This document shows positions 1-8,027 of a stretch of DNA of 46,675 bases, in pieces. The position numbers were made by a program, and so were the translations under genes. How positions within the stretch are numbered: the first letter of the stretch is position 1; the number at the start of each line of letters is the position of its first letter. The DNA is from Nitrospira sp. (GTDB taxonomy: Bacteria > Nitrospirota > Nitrospiria > Nitrospirales > Nitrospiraceae): contig JAEURV010000004.1 of NCBI GenBank assembly GCA_016788465.1, forward strand, positions 1-46,675, written 5' to 3'. The notes beneath the pieces were generated by a model. The model ran no database searches. It was given only the letters and a program-made list of their open reading frames with translations, and was not told the origin of the DNA.

Positions 1-2091
1 GAGGGAACCCTCTATAAAATCGTCAAGTTCGCTACGGACATCACCGCTCAGAAAGAGGCAGAGGTTGCGCGGCACGAGCAAGAGGCACGTCTACAGGCGA
101 TCGTCTCCCATGCGGTCGATGGTATCGTGACTATTAGCGACCGCGGCATCATCGAATCGTTCAATGCGGCGGCCGAGCGCATGTTCGGCTATACATCCGC
201 CGAGGCCATCGGACAGAACGTCAAACTGCTCATGCCGGAACCCTACCGATCCGAACATGACGGCTATCTCGATAATTATAAGAAAAGCGGTCACCGCAAA
301 ATCATCGGGATCGGACGCGAAGTCGTCGGCAGGCGGAAAGATGGATCCACCTTCCCCCTCGACTTGGCCGTCAGTGAGATTCAGCTGAGCAGTCGTCGTG
401 CCTTCACCGGGATCCTTCGCGACATCACCGATCGTCGAGCCACCGAAACACAGCTCGAGCAGACTGCCATCCAAATGGAATGTATCAATCTCGAGCTGGA
501 AATGGCGAATGATGAGGTGCGGCAGGCGACCGAAGCCAAGAGCGCCTTCTTGGCCTCGATGAGCCATGAGATCAGAACGCCGATGAACTCGATCGTCGGC
601 ATGGCACAGCTGCTCGGAGAAACATCCTTGACCCCCGAGCAGCAGGATTATACGCAACGTCTCAGGCGAGCCAGTGATCACTTGCTGGATTTGATCAACG
701 ACATCCTGGATCTCTCAAAAATTGAATCGGGCCATTTGGAGCTGGAAACGATCCTCATCGACCTACGCAATCTCATGGAGAATGTCGGCGAAATGATGGC
801 CTTGCGCGCCCATGCCAAGCAGATCGACTACGTCGTACGGGTCTGCCCAGGTCTCCCCGAGAAGGTCTCCGGAGATCCGACCAGGCTCCGCCAAATCCTC
901 GTGAACCTGGTGGGCAACGCGATCAAATTCACGGAAACCGGTCAGATCCTGGTTCAGGTTGAATTGGCCGAATCTGGCCAGTTCCAGTTTTCGGTCTCAG
1001 ATACCGGCATCGGCATTCCAGCCGAGAAGCTCGGTTCCATTTTTGACAGCTTTTCCCAAGCCGATAGCTCCACGACGCGAAAATACGGCGGCACGGGGCT
1101 CGGCCTCAGCATCTGTAAACGGCTCGTGGAGCTGATGGACGGCGACATCTCTGTGACCAGTACTCCTGGAATCGGTTCTACCTTTGTCTTCACGGTTCCC
1201 TTACCCACGGTATCGCTTGAGACTCTGACGGCGGGGCCGGATCTCCTTGCCCTGAAGGGGAAGCGCATTCTCATCGTGGACGATCACCAACCAACACGCC
1301 TCGTTATTCGTGAAATCTTGTCGGAAGCCGGTGCAATTGTCAGCGAGGCGAATTCAGGCCCTCTTGCAGTGGCCCACCTACAGACCGCCCGGGCCGACAA
1401 TCAACCGGTGCAGCTCATGATTGTAGATCGTCGCATGCCTGACATGGATGGTCTCGAACTGGTGAAGACAGTGCGGGCCATGCCGACCGAGAAGGATCTT
1501 CCTGTTCTGCTCCTCATCTCGTATACAGAGCCCTCCGACCGCACGCTCATTCAAGACCTCGGCATCACGCATCAGATCATCAAACCGGTTTCGCGAGCAG
1601 GCTTACTCGTCACGGCCCGAGACACGATCATGAGACAATCAGCTCTGGCTACGCTCCATGTGGAACAGGCTCCTTCACAAGCTGGGACGAATCTTCGTCC
1701 GCTTCGAATCTTGTTGGTCGATGACTTGGAAGACAATCGAGACCTTGTCATCCTCTTCCTGAAAAACCTGCCGTACTCAGTGGAGACAGCCGTGAACGGC
1801 AGGGAAGCCGTCGAGAAAGTTCAGGCCACGTCGTATGACATCGTCCTCATGGACGTGCAGATGCCGATCATGGACGGGCTCGAAGCCACCGCGACGATCC
1901 GCCAGTGGGAACGTGCGGAGGGGCGTATACCGATCCCCATCATCGCGCTCACGGCTCAGGCACTGACTGAAGAGCGGGAGAAGAGTCTGGCGGCGGGGTA
2001 TACGGCCCATCTGACGAAACCGATCAAGAAACCAGATTTGCTGAAGGCCATCGAAGGCTATACCGGCCTAGCCCAAGACCAAGCCGCCTGA
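1..2091 (+). CDS. Hybrid sensor histidine kinase, 5'-truncated by the window
   Basis: The reading frame is open from base 1, so the start lies outside the window. Visible order: the end of a PAS/PAC domain ([16 protein letters not shown]), a complete second PAS domain (about bases 85-440), a short coiled coil, a HisKA domain whose H-box [10 protein letters not shown] has its phospho-accepting His codon at 565-567, an HATPase domain with an N-box (NLVGNAIKF) and G-boxes ([16 protein letters not shown]), then two receiver domains. Receiver 1 starts near ILIVDDHQ with phospho-Asp in [10 protein letters not shown]; receiver 2 starts near [10 protein letters not shown] with phospho-Asp in [10 protein letters not shown]. 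No membrane segment is visible in this part. This is a class of autokinase that passes phosphate through its receivers to an Hpt protein. A lone receiver and an Hpt gene follow within 22 bp and 12 bp, so the three probably form one phosphorelay operon. The signal is unknown. Confidence 0.95.
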   Translation, partial: EGTLYKIVKFATDITAQKEAEVARHEQEARLQAIVSHAVDGIVTISDRGIIESFNAAAERMFGYTSAEAIGQNVKLLMPEPYRSEHDGYLDNYKKSGHRKIIGIGREVVGRRKDGSTFPLDLAVSEIQLSSRRAFTGILRDITDRRATETQLEQTAIQMECINLELEMANDEVRQATEAKSAFLASMSHEIRTPMNSIVGMAQLLGETSLTPEQQDYTQRLRRASDHLLDLINDILDLSKIESGHLELETILIDLRNLMENVGEMMALRAHAKQIDYVVRVCPGLPEKVSGDPTRLRQILVNLVGNAIKFTETGQILVQVELAESGQFQFSVSDTGIGIPAEKLGSIFDSFSQADSSTTRKYGGTGLGLSICKRLVELMDGDISVTSTPGIGSTFVFTVPLPTVSLETLTAGPDLLALKGKRILIVDDHQPTRLVIREILSEAGAIVSEANSGPLAVAHLQTARADNQPVQLMIVDRRMPDMDGLELVKTVRAMPTEKDLPVLLLISYTEPSDRTLIQDLGITHQIIKPVSRAGLLVTARDTIMRQSALATLHVEQAPSQAGTNLRPLRILLVDDLEDNRDLVILFLKNLPYSVETAVNGREAVEKVQATSYDIVLMDVQMPIMDGLEATATIRQWERAEGRIPIPIIALTAQALTEEREKSLAAGYTAHLTKPIKKPDLLKAIEGYTGLAQDQAA

Positions 2092-2113
2092 CCGGTGAAG
2101 GAGAGATGCAAGC

Positions 2114-2509
2114 ATGAACAAACCAATTCTCTTTCTCGCCGAGGACGAAGAGGACACTGCGCTGCTCCTCAAAATGATCATGGAAGAAGAAGGTTACGAG
2201 GTGGTCCATGCGAGCGACGGCAAGCAGGCGCAGGTCAAGATTGGTGCGCTGCCGCCGCCCGCGCTCGTGTTGCTGGATATGGGGCTCCCACACGTACATG
2301 GGCTTGAGCTCCTGGCCCAGATTCGCAAGAAGCCGACTTGGAACGGCGTGTCCGTCGTGATGCTGACCGCGGACGGCGACCAAACACACATCTGCAAAGC
2401 CATCATGGCCGGAGCATCCGATTATGTTTTAAAACCGTTCAAACGAGATACCTTGCTCGGTAGACTGGCACGTTTTCGGCCGCCTGGGTTAAATCGCCGT
2501 ACAGCCTGA
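2114..2509 (+). CDS. Stand-alone response regulator receiver protein
   Basis: A 131-residue protein made of a single CheY-like receiver domain with no output domain. The acidic pair (AEDEEDT), the phospho-accepting Asp in LVLLDMGLPHVHG, the Thr of MLTADGD and the Lys of LKPF are all present, so it should be phosphorylatable. A good ribosome site (GGAGAG) precedes the ATG. It sits between the hybrid kinase and the Hpt gene, which suggests it is an acceptor or shuttle in that relay. A single-domain receiver could act by protein contact; the target cannot be read from the sequence. Confidence 0.93.
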   Translation: MNKPILFLAEDEEDTALLLKMIMEEEGYEVVHASDGKQAQVKIGALPPPALVLLDMGLPHVHGLELLAQIRKKPTWNGVSVVMLTADGDQTHICKAIMAGASDYVLKPFKRDTLLGRLARFRPPGLNRRTA

Positions 2510-2521
2510 AAGGAGCATCTC

Positions 2522-2857
2522 ATGTCGGACGCTGCACCGAACACAGAGTCAATGTCGACGTCTCCAGAGATCATTCATATTGATGCCTCATTCGAACCGC
2601 TGATGCCGCGCTTCATGGCGAATCGGAAGAAAGAAATCATCACGATGCGAGAGGCCCTGACCGGACAGGACTTCGAGACGGTGCGAAGCGTCGCACATGG
2701 GATGAAAGGTGTCGGTGGGAGCTACGGCTTCGACCGGATCACTGAACTCGCCGCCGCGATCGAGCAGGCGGCCAAATCAGCTGATGCCACAACCATCCCG
2801 CACCAGTTGCACGCCTTGGAAGGCTATGTGAACAATATCCAGATCGCCTACGACTGA
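2522..2857 (+). CDS. Hpt domain phosphotransfer protein
   Basis: A 111-residue protein whose centre carries the Hpt signature VAHGMKGVGGSYGF, in which the His of the HxxKG motif accepts phosphate. Hpt proteins are small helical bundles that move phosphoryl groups between receiver domains. The N-terminal 20 residues are polar and probably disordered. AAAGGAG precedes the ATG, and the gene starts 12 bp after the lone receiver, so the kinase, receiver and Hpt are probably co-transcribed. A palindromic repeat element begins about 30 bp after the stop. Confidence 0.9.
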   Translation: MSDAAPNTESMSTSPEIIHIDASFEPLMPRFMANRKKEIITMREALTGQDFETVRSVAHGMKGVGGSYGFDRITELAAAIEQAAKSADATTIPHQLHALEGYVNNIQIAYD

Positions 2858-2888
2858 CCCATCCGGGCCGTCGGAACAGGGCCCTCAT

Positions 2889-3094
2889 CTAGCAGAATGC
2901 TGAAAAAGTCCTCCAGCGGCGTTCTCGCATCACTCAGAGGCTCGACATACCGAAGCGTACGCCTCGCCCCTTCGCTCGCTGCGGCCTTGCTGGACGGCCT
3001 GTTTGAGCATTCCGGGGTGTAGAGTGCCACAGTTCTTTCTGTCATCGTGCAGCGGTGCGCAAAGCAGAAACCGAGTTTTTCAGCAAACTGCTAA
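2889..3094. repeat. Palindromic intergenic repeat element, copy 1
   Basis: The element is bounded by arms 2889-2910 and 3073-3094, which match in inverted orientation at 18 of 22 positions (core TGCTGAAAAA). Nested inside, 2895-2917 and 2989-3012 also form an imperfect inverted pair. The core carries CCAGCGGCGTTCTCG at the left and GCGGCCTTGCTGGA at the right, motifs shared with the copy at 23420-23545. It fills the gap between the Hpt gene and the convergent membrane protein gene and ends 5 bp from the latter's stop codon. It has no coding capacity I trust. It could be a MITE- or REP-like element or act as a bidirectional terminator. Confidence 0.75.
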
Positions 3095-3098
3095 TCGA

Positions 3099-3854
3099 TT
3101 AAGCAGCATGCCTCTGCGCATCAACTTCCCGATGGTCCGTAGGCTCAAGGAATCTCAGTCGTACTTCTATCTGGCAAGCTTGAATGTATCCGAGGAGGGC
3201 GTTGATAAAAATGATGACTCCGGCCATTTCGAGGCCTTCTTCGACTGTCACGAGCATGGAGAACTGAAAACTATTCTCTCCGCCGTGCGACGCGGAGTAA
3301 AGCCCTTCGAGTATCTCTACGCCAAGCGCTCCACCTAGAAAAGTGGCTGCAGCTCTGATGAATCGTACTTTGGTGTAACTCGGAAGGTGAAAAAGGAATT
3401 TGAAGTATGAAAGGGTAACTGCCGTGGCCATGGCCATTCCGAACATGACCCACCCGTAGTGGAAAATGCCTCCGCTACGCCGGCCTGTTATCCACCAGCC
3501 TAGTTTGTTCAGCATTTCATGGATTTCACTGGCCTCGTCAATCGCCATATAGAGAAGAATGAGCGAAAGAAAAATCCAGTGGCGGTGAAAGGGATCCTGA
3601 CAGGACTTCTTGAAAATGGCAATTAATGCGAGCAGAAGGGAGGCGAGGAGTAAGAGCATTGTGGAGAAGAGTGTTGGTATATTGGCTTCAGCATCCAAAT
3701 AGAAGAGGCGGACAAATCCAACTGCAACATCATATCCAAGTATGTGTTTAATGAATTGGCCGGCAACGCTGGCAACGAGAAGAAGTAAGGTTATCCCTGT
3801 CAGTATTCGAATGATGACCCAACGACTTAGTACTATTTCGTCGATATGAGGCAT
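3099..3854 (-). CDS. Six-helix integral membrane protein, unknown family
   Basis: A 251-residue protein with six clear hydrophobic segments, at about residues 11-35, 58-81, 90-113, 131-155, 165-188 and 198-225, and no signal peptide. Two helices carry acidic motifs, IDEASEIHE in the third and VEEGLEM in the sixth, plus EILEGLY in the fifth, so charged residues lie within the membrane core. That pattern is often seen in ion- or metal-handling or catalytic membrane proteins, but I recognise no family and assign no function. It is transcribed toward the repeat element and divergently from the SagB-like gene. Confidence 0.75.
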   Translation of the reverse strand: MPHIDEIVLSRWVIIRILTGITLLLLVASVAGQFIKHILGYDVAVGFVRLFYLDAEANIPTLFSTMLLLLASLLLALIAIFKKSCQDPFHRHWIFLSLILLYMAIDEASEIHEMLNKLGWWITGRRSGGIFHYGWVMFGMAMATAVTLSYFKFLFHLPSYTKVRFIRAAATFLGGALGVEILEGLYSASHGGENSFQFSMLVTVEEGLEMAGVIIFINALLGYIQACQIEVRLRFLEPTDHREVDAQRHAA

Positions 3855-3962
3855 TGATTATCCAAATGGTCGAGGGGCTGGTACTACGCTATCATCCAGT
3901 GTGGTACTGGACAAAGCATTTTGCTTTCCAGGCTCTGCCTCGTTAGACTAGATAGGTCAGCT

Positions 3963-5711
3963 ATGAGTTCTGAACCACCCTCTCACGCCGTACAAGGAAA
4001 TTACCTCGACCAGGTTATTCACTATCACGTCCGCACGAAGCACCATTTCAACCGATATGCCCGCTCGTTGGGGTATCTCGATTGGGCGAATCAACCGGAT
4101 CCCTTTCGACGGTTCGAGGGGGCGCAACTCATTCCTCTTCCGTTGCTCAAGCCTGACGAGGAACCGTTATCGCCGGCCTATGGGGCGATGTACGAACAAA
4201 TCGGTGTTCCTTGTCAGCCTGTTAGTCTGAAAACCTTATCTCGTTTCCTTGAATTTGCTCTTGCCTTGTCAGCCTGGAAGAAGGCAGGCGAATCGGAATG
4301 GGCGCTTCGAATGAATCCCTCATCCGGCAATCTGCACCCAACAGAAGGGTATTTGGTTTTGCCACGGATCGAAGGGCTCGATGTGGCTGCCGGACTCTAT
4401 CACTATGCACCCAAAGAGCATGGGCTGGAACGCAGAGCCGAGTTCCAAGCCGATGCAGTTGATCAACTCATGGCTGCCTTTCCTCCTCATGCCGTTCTTG
4501 TTGGACTGACCTCCGTTCATTGGCGGGAAGCCTGGAAATACGGTGAGCGGGCCTTTCGCTACTGCAATCACGATGTCGGCCATGCGATTGGCGCCGCGAG
4601 GATTGCGGCGGCAACGCTGGGTTGGAATATGGTGTTGCTGGAGGGTATGGATCAGGATACGGTGGCGAGGCTGCTTGGAATAGATCGCAAGGAGGATTTT
4701 GGTGAGGCCGAAGCGGAACATGCGGATTGCTTGGCGGTGATTTGGCCCGTTGGAGAAGTGAAAGGTGAAAGGTTAGGGGTGAGGGGTGGAAATCATGTGC
4801 CGTTATTTCTTGATGCGGCGATTGTGAAGGAACTGGCCGGTGGGGCCTGGCACGGGAAAGCCAATCGCTTGAGCCGTGAACATGGAGTCCATTGGGATAT
4901 CATCGACGAAGTGGCCGAAGCGTCTAGGAAACTTGCTTGTGATACGCATGGCGTCCCTCTTCCCTCTTCCAGTGTCACTCCTCACGTCTCACCCCTCACG
5001 CCTCACGGAGCATCCGCCGGCCAGATCATTCGCCAGCGTCGCAGCGCCGTCTCATTTGATGGCAGGACATCGATTTCCGCTGCGACGTTTTTTCATATGA
5101 TGCAGCGGGTCATCCCTTGTGCGGAACGGGCGCAGTTGGAACGACCCATACCGTGGGATGTTTGGCCCTATGATCCGGCGATTCATCTCATGATCTTTGT
5201 GCATCGGGTGGAAGGGCTTACACCGGGACTGTATTTCCTGGTAAGGGATCACCGGAAGTTGTCGTATATTCAGCGGGCGATGAGCTCTGAATTAAGTTGG
5301 ATCATCGCACCGGGTTGTCCTGAAGGTTTGCTGCTCTACCAGTTGCTGGAGGGGGATGCGAGAAAACTCGCCGTACAGGTAAGCTGTCACCAGGACATTG
5401 CCGGCGATAGTGCTTTCTCTTTTGGTATGTTGGCCGAGTTCGAGGGAAGCTTGCGAGAGCGCGGTGCCTGGTGGTATCCGCGCCTATTTTGGGAAGCGGG
5501 TTTGCTGGGGCAGGTCCTGTATCTGGAAGCGGAAGCGGCAGGGGTGCGGGCGACGGGGATCGGCTGTTTCTTTGATGATCCGGTTCATGAAATCGTCGGC
5601 ATCCAGGGTTTAGCCATACAAGCACTCTATCACTTCACGATTGGTGGCCCCGTGGAAGATCGACGATTGCAAACGTTGCCGCCGTATGGACATCTCGTGC
5701 GTGAGAAGTGA
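3963..5711 (+). CDS. Two-domain SagB/ThcOx-type nitroreductase-fold oxidoreductase
   Basis: A 582-residue protein with two SagB/ThcOx-type nitroreductase domains, about residues 50-270 and 345-575. The first holds the typical SSGNLHPTEGYLV and CNHDVGHAIGAARIAAATLGW stretches; the second starts at QIIRQRRSAVSFDG. The linker between them has the usual WxGKxNRLSxEHxxWxxIDEV pattern. Family members are FMN-dependent dehydrogenases, best known for oxidising azolines to azoles in RiPP maturation. No YcaO or cyclodehydratase gene lies nearby, so the substrate here is unknown. ATG 3963 is chosen because the upstream 14 codons look unlike the family and the protein then starts MSSEPPSHAVQGNYLDQ. Odd: two arrays of five 7-bp repeats lie inside the frame, on either side of the linker, and a third forms the last codons and the stop. 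Confidence 0.88.
   Translation: MSSEPPSHAVQGNYLDQVIHYHVRTKHHFNRYARSLGYLDWANQPDPFRRFEGAQLIPLPLLKPDEEPLSPAYGAMYEQIGVPCQPVSLKTLSRFLEFALALSAWKKAGESEWALRMNPSSGNLHPTEGYLVLPRIEGLDVAAGLYHYAPKEHGLERRAEFQADAVDQLMAAFPPHAVLVGLTSVHWREAWKYGERAFRYCNHDVGHAIGAARIAAATLGWNMVLLEGMDQDTVARLLGIDRKEDFGEAEAEHADCLAVIWPVGEVKGERLGVRGGNHVPLFLDAAIVKELAGGAWHGKANRLSREHGVHWDIIDEVAEASRKLACDTHGVPLPSSSVTPHVSPLTPHGASAGQIIRQRRSAVSFDGRTSISAATFFHMMQRVIPCAERAQLERPIPWDVWPYDPAIHLMIFVHRVEGLTPGLYFLVRDHRKLSYIQRAMSSELSWIIAPGCPEGLLLYQLLEGDARKLAVQVSCHQDIAGDSAFSFGMLAEFEGSLRERGAWWYPRLFWEAGLLGQVLYLEAEAAGVRATGIGCFFDDPVHEIVGIQGLAIQALYHFTIGGPVEDRRLQTLPPYGHLVREK
4758..4792 (+). repeat. Array of five 7-bp repeats (GTGAAAG type), in frame inside SagB-like gene
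   Basis: Read from 4758 the sequence is GTGAAAG, GTGAAAG, GTTAGGG, GTGAGGG, GTGGAAA. It is translated as part of VKGERLGVRGG, which looks inserted between the first domain (ending LAVIWPVG) and the linker. The same 7-bp theme appears inverted at 4972-5006 and again at 5701-5735. Confidence 0.8.
4972..5006 (-). repeat. Array of five 7-bp repeats (GTGAGRS type), inverted copy inside SagB-like gene
   Basis: On the minus strand this reads GTGAGGC, GTGAGGG, GTGAGAC, GTGAGGA, GTGACAC. On the coding strand it gives SVTPHVSPLTPH, a low-complexity stretch between the linker and the second nitroreductase domain. It is opposite in orientation to the array at 4758-4792, so the two bracket about 180 bp of ordinary linker. 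Confidence 0.8.
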
Positions 5712-5735
5712 AACGTTAGACGTGAGAGGTGCGGG
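5701..5735 (+). repeat. Array of five 7-bp repeats spanning the SagB-like stop and the next gene's ribosome site
   Basis: The sequence reads GTGAGAA, GTGAAAC, GTTAGAC, GTGAGAG, GTGCGGG. It encodes the last residues (REK) and stop of the SagB-like protein, and the fourth and fifth units supply the GAGAGGTG that serves as ribosome site for the ATG at 5738. The array therefore forms the whole junction between the two genes. Confidence 0.8.
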
Positions 5736-5737
5736 CG

Positions 5738-6586
5738 ATGTTTAAGATCAAGAGGAAGGTTGAGAAGCCGAAGCGAATAGTACTGTATAACATCGTGGAG
5801 GACTATTCGGAGTTTGATGCGCCGGGCAATGTGACGGTGTGCGCCATGACGGAGCAAGAAGATCTTCCTGCCCATGCCAGGATCCTATCCGAGAGCTACG
5901 ATGTCCCTCTGGAAGCCATGACCACGATGCTGACGACCGGTGGAACGTATGTCTACCCGCATCTCGGCGGCATCCTCACGCGAGGACTATTCGCCTGCAG
6001 GATTGATCCGGAAGCGCAAGGTCCGAAGCAAACATGGACCTTGGACTTGGTGCAGTTTGCCGAGGCTGAGCAAGTAGCTCAATCCAGGGCACTTCCACTG
6101 GTTGAGGCAGCCTGGGAGGTGTTTCGGCAGACATTGCCGAATGAGCTGCAGACCAAACTCCAGCAGAAAAATTTGGGCTTGGACTACCGAACGTTGGATC
6201 GCGCTGTCGCCAAAGGTGGTGACGTCAAGTACGTCGATTTCCGGAAAGACTGGTCGCCGCATTTCAAGCGCCTGTGCATCATGCCGGATGGACGACTGGT
6301 TGAGACCGGGGGGATTCAAGAATTTGCTCAACTGCACGGCATTACCGTAGCGCAAGCACAAGCACTGCTCGAGCAGGGGGGGGCGCTCGAGGTCGATGGC
6401 GAGGTGCTGGCCTGTCAGATTGTGAACGGCCAACCGGCTGTGGCGCGGTTTAATGCAAAGAGCTATGCGAAGGCGAAAGAATTGGTCTCTTCGAAGGGGA
6501 TACACCTGATGGACGCTCTCAGTGAGGTTGGATATGCGGATCCTGTGATGATGCGAGGGTTAGCGAGAAAAACGCTGCGTGCATGA
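5738..6586 (+). CDS. Uncharacterised protein downstream of SagB-like enzyme
   Basis: A 282-residue soluble protein with no signal peptide or membrane segment. I do not recognise the family. Visible: a basic start (MFKIKRKVEKPKRI), a block rich in small and acidic residues with a TTGGTYVYPHLGG stretch near residue 70, a middle part rich in Gln and Leu that may be helical, and a C-terminal region with VTVAQAQALLEQGG- and LMDALSEVGY-like helices. The ATG at 5738 is preferred over the GTG at 5729 because GAGAGG lies about 8 bases upstream. It follows the SagB-like gene by 26 bp, so the two are probably co-transcribed and may act together. Its G+C content and codon use look like those of its neighbours. 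Confidence 0.75.
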   Translation: MFKIKRKVEKPKRIVLYNIVEDYSEFDAPGNVTVCAMTEQEDLPAHARILSESYDVPLEAMTTMLTTGGTYVYPHLGGILTRGLFACRIDPEAQGPKQTWTLDLVQFAEAEQVAQSRALPLVEAAWEVFRQTLPNELQTKLQQKNLGLDYRTLDRAVAKGGDVKYVDFRKDWSPHFKRLCIMPDGRLVETGGIQEFAQLHGITVAQAQALLEQGGALEVDGEVLACQIVNGQPAVARFNAKSYAKAKELVSSKGIHLMDALSEVGYADPVMMRGLARKTLRA

Positions 6587-6607
6587 CTGTGATCGAGGGG
6601 GGGCGTC

Positions 6608-7150
6608 CTATTCTCGTGGGAGGTCCTGACTACAAGAGTTTGAGTTTCGGTTGAAGCGTTTCTGAGTGAATGCATGTGAGAGCCAACTGGTAAGCCGGGG
6701 CCCTACGGACGTTGTTGCAGGCTGTTTCTCAGCAATATACCCACCAAGGCTCGCGCCAAGAGTATTGCACAGAATATCCGTCGTTGAGGGGATGCGGTTA
6801 TGGCAGAAGACTTGAAATAGTTCCGCCGAAAAGGAGACGGCACCCGCGATTGCGGTAATCGCCGCGACGCTCCAACGCGAGCGTGAATCCCAATTCAGTT
6901 GGTAGTGCAACAGATACCCGAACACCAAGAACCAAAGCGTATTGCCGATCACGTCTATAACCTTATGCCAGGAGAGCGTGAACTTGTGAAAAGGAATCCA
7001 GCGGATTTGGTCCCAGTGTGGATGTCCGACATAATTACTCAATGGGAAAACCGGCGCAATGGCCAAGACAACGAGTAAGAACCAAATCGCCCCGGTCTTC
7101 AGTTTCAATCGTGTGGAGAGCGTATCTTTGGGGGGACTCTCGATACCCAT
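6608..7150 (-). CDS. VanZ-like family membrane protein
   Basis: A 180-residue protein with four hydrophobic segments (about residues 20-40, 63-82, 92-110 and 130-145). The VanZ-like signature is clear: DVIGNTLWFLVFGYLL, then SAELFQVFCHNRIPSTTDILCNTLGASLGGYIA. VanZ is named for low-level teicoplanin resistance, but most relatives are small membrane proteins of unknown role, and I infer no resistance here. The last 35 residues are polar. It is convergent with the unknown gene that ends 21 bp away. No strong ribosome site precedes the ATG. Confidence 0.85.
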   Translation of the reverse strand: MGIESPPKDTLSTRLKLKTGAIWFLLVVLAIAPVFPLSNYVGHPHWDQIRWIPFHKFTLSWHKVIDVIGNTLWFLVFGYLLHYQLNWDSRSRWSVAAITAIAGAVSFSAELFQVFCHNRIPSTTDILCNTLGASLGGYIAEKQPATTSVGPRLTSWLSHAFTQKRFNRNSNSCSQDLPRE

Positions 7151-7337
7151 AGGTCATCATCGCAGATCATGGCGGATCAGACCAGTTATCTGGACTTGGA
7201 AGTATACAGGATGAGCGCCATGGTGAGGGATGGGCGGGGCCCGTTGGAATACTTTCCGTCTAATTGGGGATACCGACACGATGTCGAATTAGGAAGAAGA
7301 TTAGTAGACTGTCGCTGCTGGAAGGAGAGTTTGGCGC

Positions 7338-7700
7338 TCAGGCCGCCAGTTCTTCTTTGACGGCATCGAGCAGTTTATTGATGTCAAACGGTTTTTCAAA
7401 TGCTTGGCGAGCGCCGAAGAGTTTGGCCACATTGAGGAAGTTGTGGTCGCCTTGGGCTCCTGTAATGGCAATCACTTTGGCGTCAAGGTATTCGCGGGTG
7501 AGTTGAAGCGTAGCCTCAAGACCGTCCGTCTCCGGCATCAGAAGGTCCATTATGACAAGATCGACGTGTTCTTTCTGGTAGAGGGTGAGTCCCTTTCGGC
7601 CATCCTCTGCTTCAAGCACACGGTGCCCGGCTTTCTCCAGAACGCCTTTGAGCAACCCTCTGATTGAGTGCTCATCATCGATGACTAAGATAGTGGCCAT
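7338..7700 (-). CDS. Single-domain response regulator (CheY-like)
   Basis: A 120-residue receiver domain that fills the whole protein. It has the acidic pair in ILVIDDEHS, the phospho-accepting Asp in LVIMDLLMPETDG, the Thr/Ser position in AITGAQ and the Lys in FEKPF. There is no output domain. It has no kinase gene beside it, so its partner is unknown. It is preceded by a long gap and followed, on the same strand, by the VanZ-like gene after 187 bp. Confidence 0.92.
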   Translation of the reverse strand: MATILVIDDEHSIRGLLKGVLEKAGHRVLEAEDGRKGLTLYQKEHVDLVIMDLLMPETDGLEATLQLTREYLDAKVIAITGAQGDHNFLNVAKLFGARQAFEKPFDINKLLDAVKEELAA

Positions 7701-8027
7701 TTGATGCTCACGTTATTTATGAATGGATCTTACCTGGGAGGCCTGAGACTGTCTAGAAATAAAAAGATACGAGGCGATAGGTGCAAATGGCGGATACTCT
7801 AGAGGGCCAATCGGTTTCGTCGTAAACGCCTGAGGAGCTGAGGCCGATGACGTTGTTCGGATGTTGAGATTCGGATCCTGCGCTCGCTCTTCCTCGATTT
7901 GCCTCAAATTTAGCCCAATCATTTGCTGAAATAATTGGTTGACCGAGTTTTTGTTTTTTGCTACAAGCTTTCAACTTTAAATCCGGCGTTGTTCAACTTT
8001 TGGACATCTAGGTAGGAAGGTACGACC
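7701..8027. other. Intergenic gap between receiver gene and DUF882 gene
   Basis: This 327-bp stretch separates two divergent genes. Short open frames on the minus strand (60-75 codons) resemble nothing known and I leave them out. The only signal I can support is a sigma-70-like promoter for the plus-strand gene at 7939-7967. The right half is AT-rich, as expected for a promoter region. Confidence 0.5.
7939..7967 (+). promoter_or_regulatory. Candidate sigma-70 promoter for the DUF882 gene
   Basis: TTGACC at 7939-7944 and TACAAG at 7962-7967 are separated by 17 bases, and the GTG start lies 60 bases further on. The match is by eye only. Confidence 0.4.

Noticed and set aside
4758-5006. Possible CRISPR array in the repeated 7-bp stretches
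   Set aside because: Units are 7 bp with no spacers, and they lie inside a coding frame.
7169-7360. 63-codon plus-strand frame between the VanZ-like gene and the receiver gene
   Set aside because: It overlaps the end of the receiver gene and shows no known pattern.
7753-7974. Short minus-strand frames (60-75 codons) in the gap before the DUF882 gene
   Set aside because: No ribosome site, no recognisable motif, and they overlap a promoter-like sequence.
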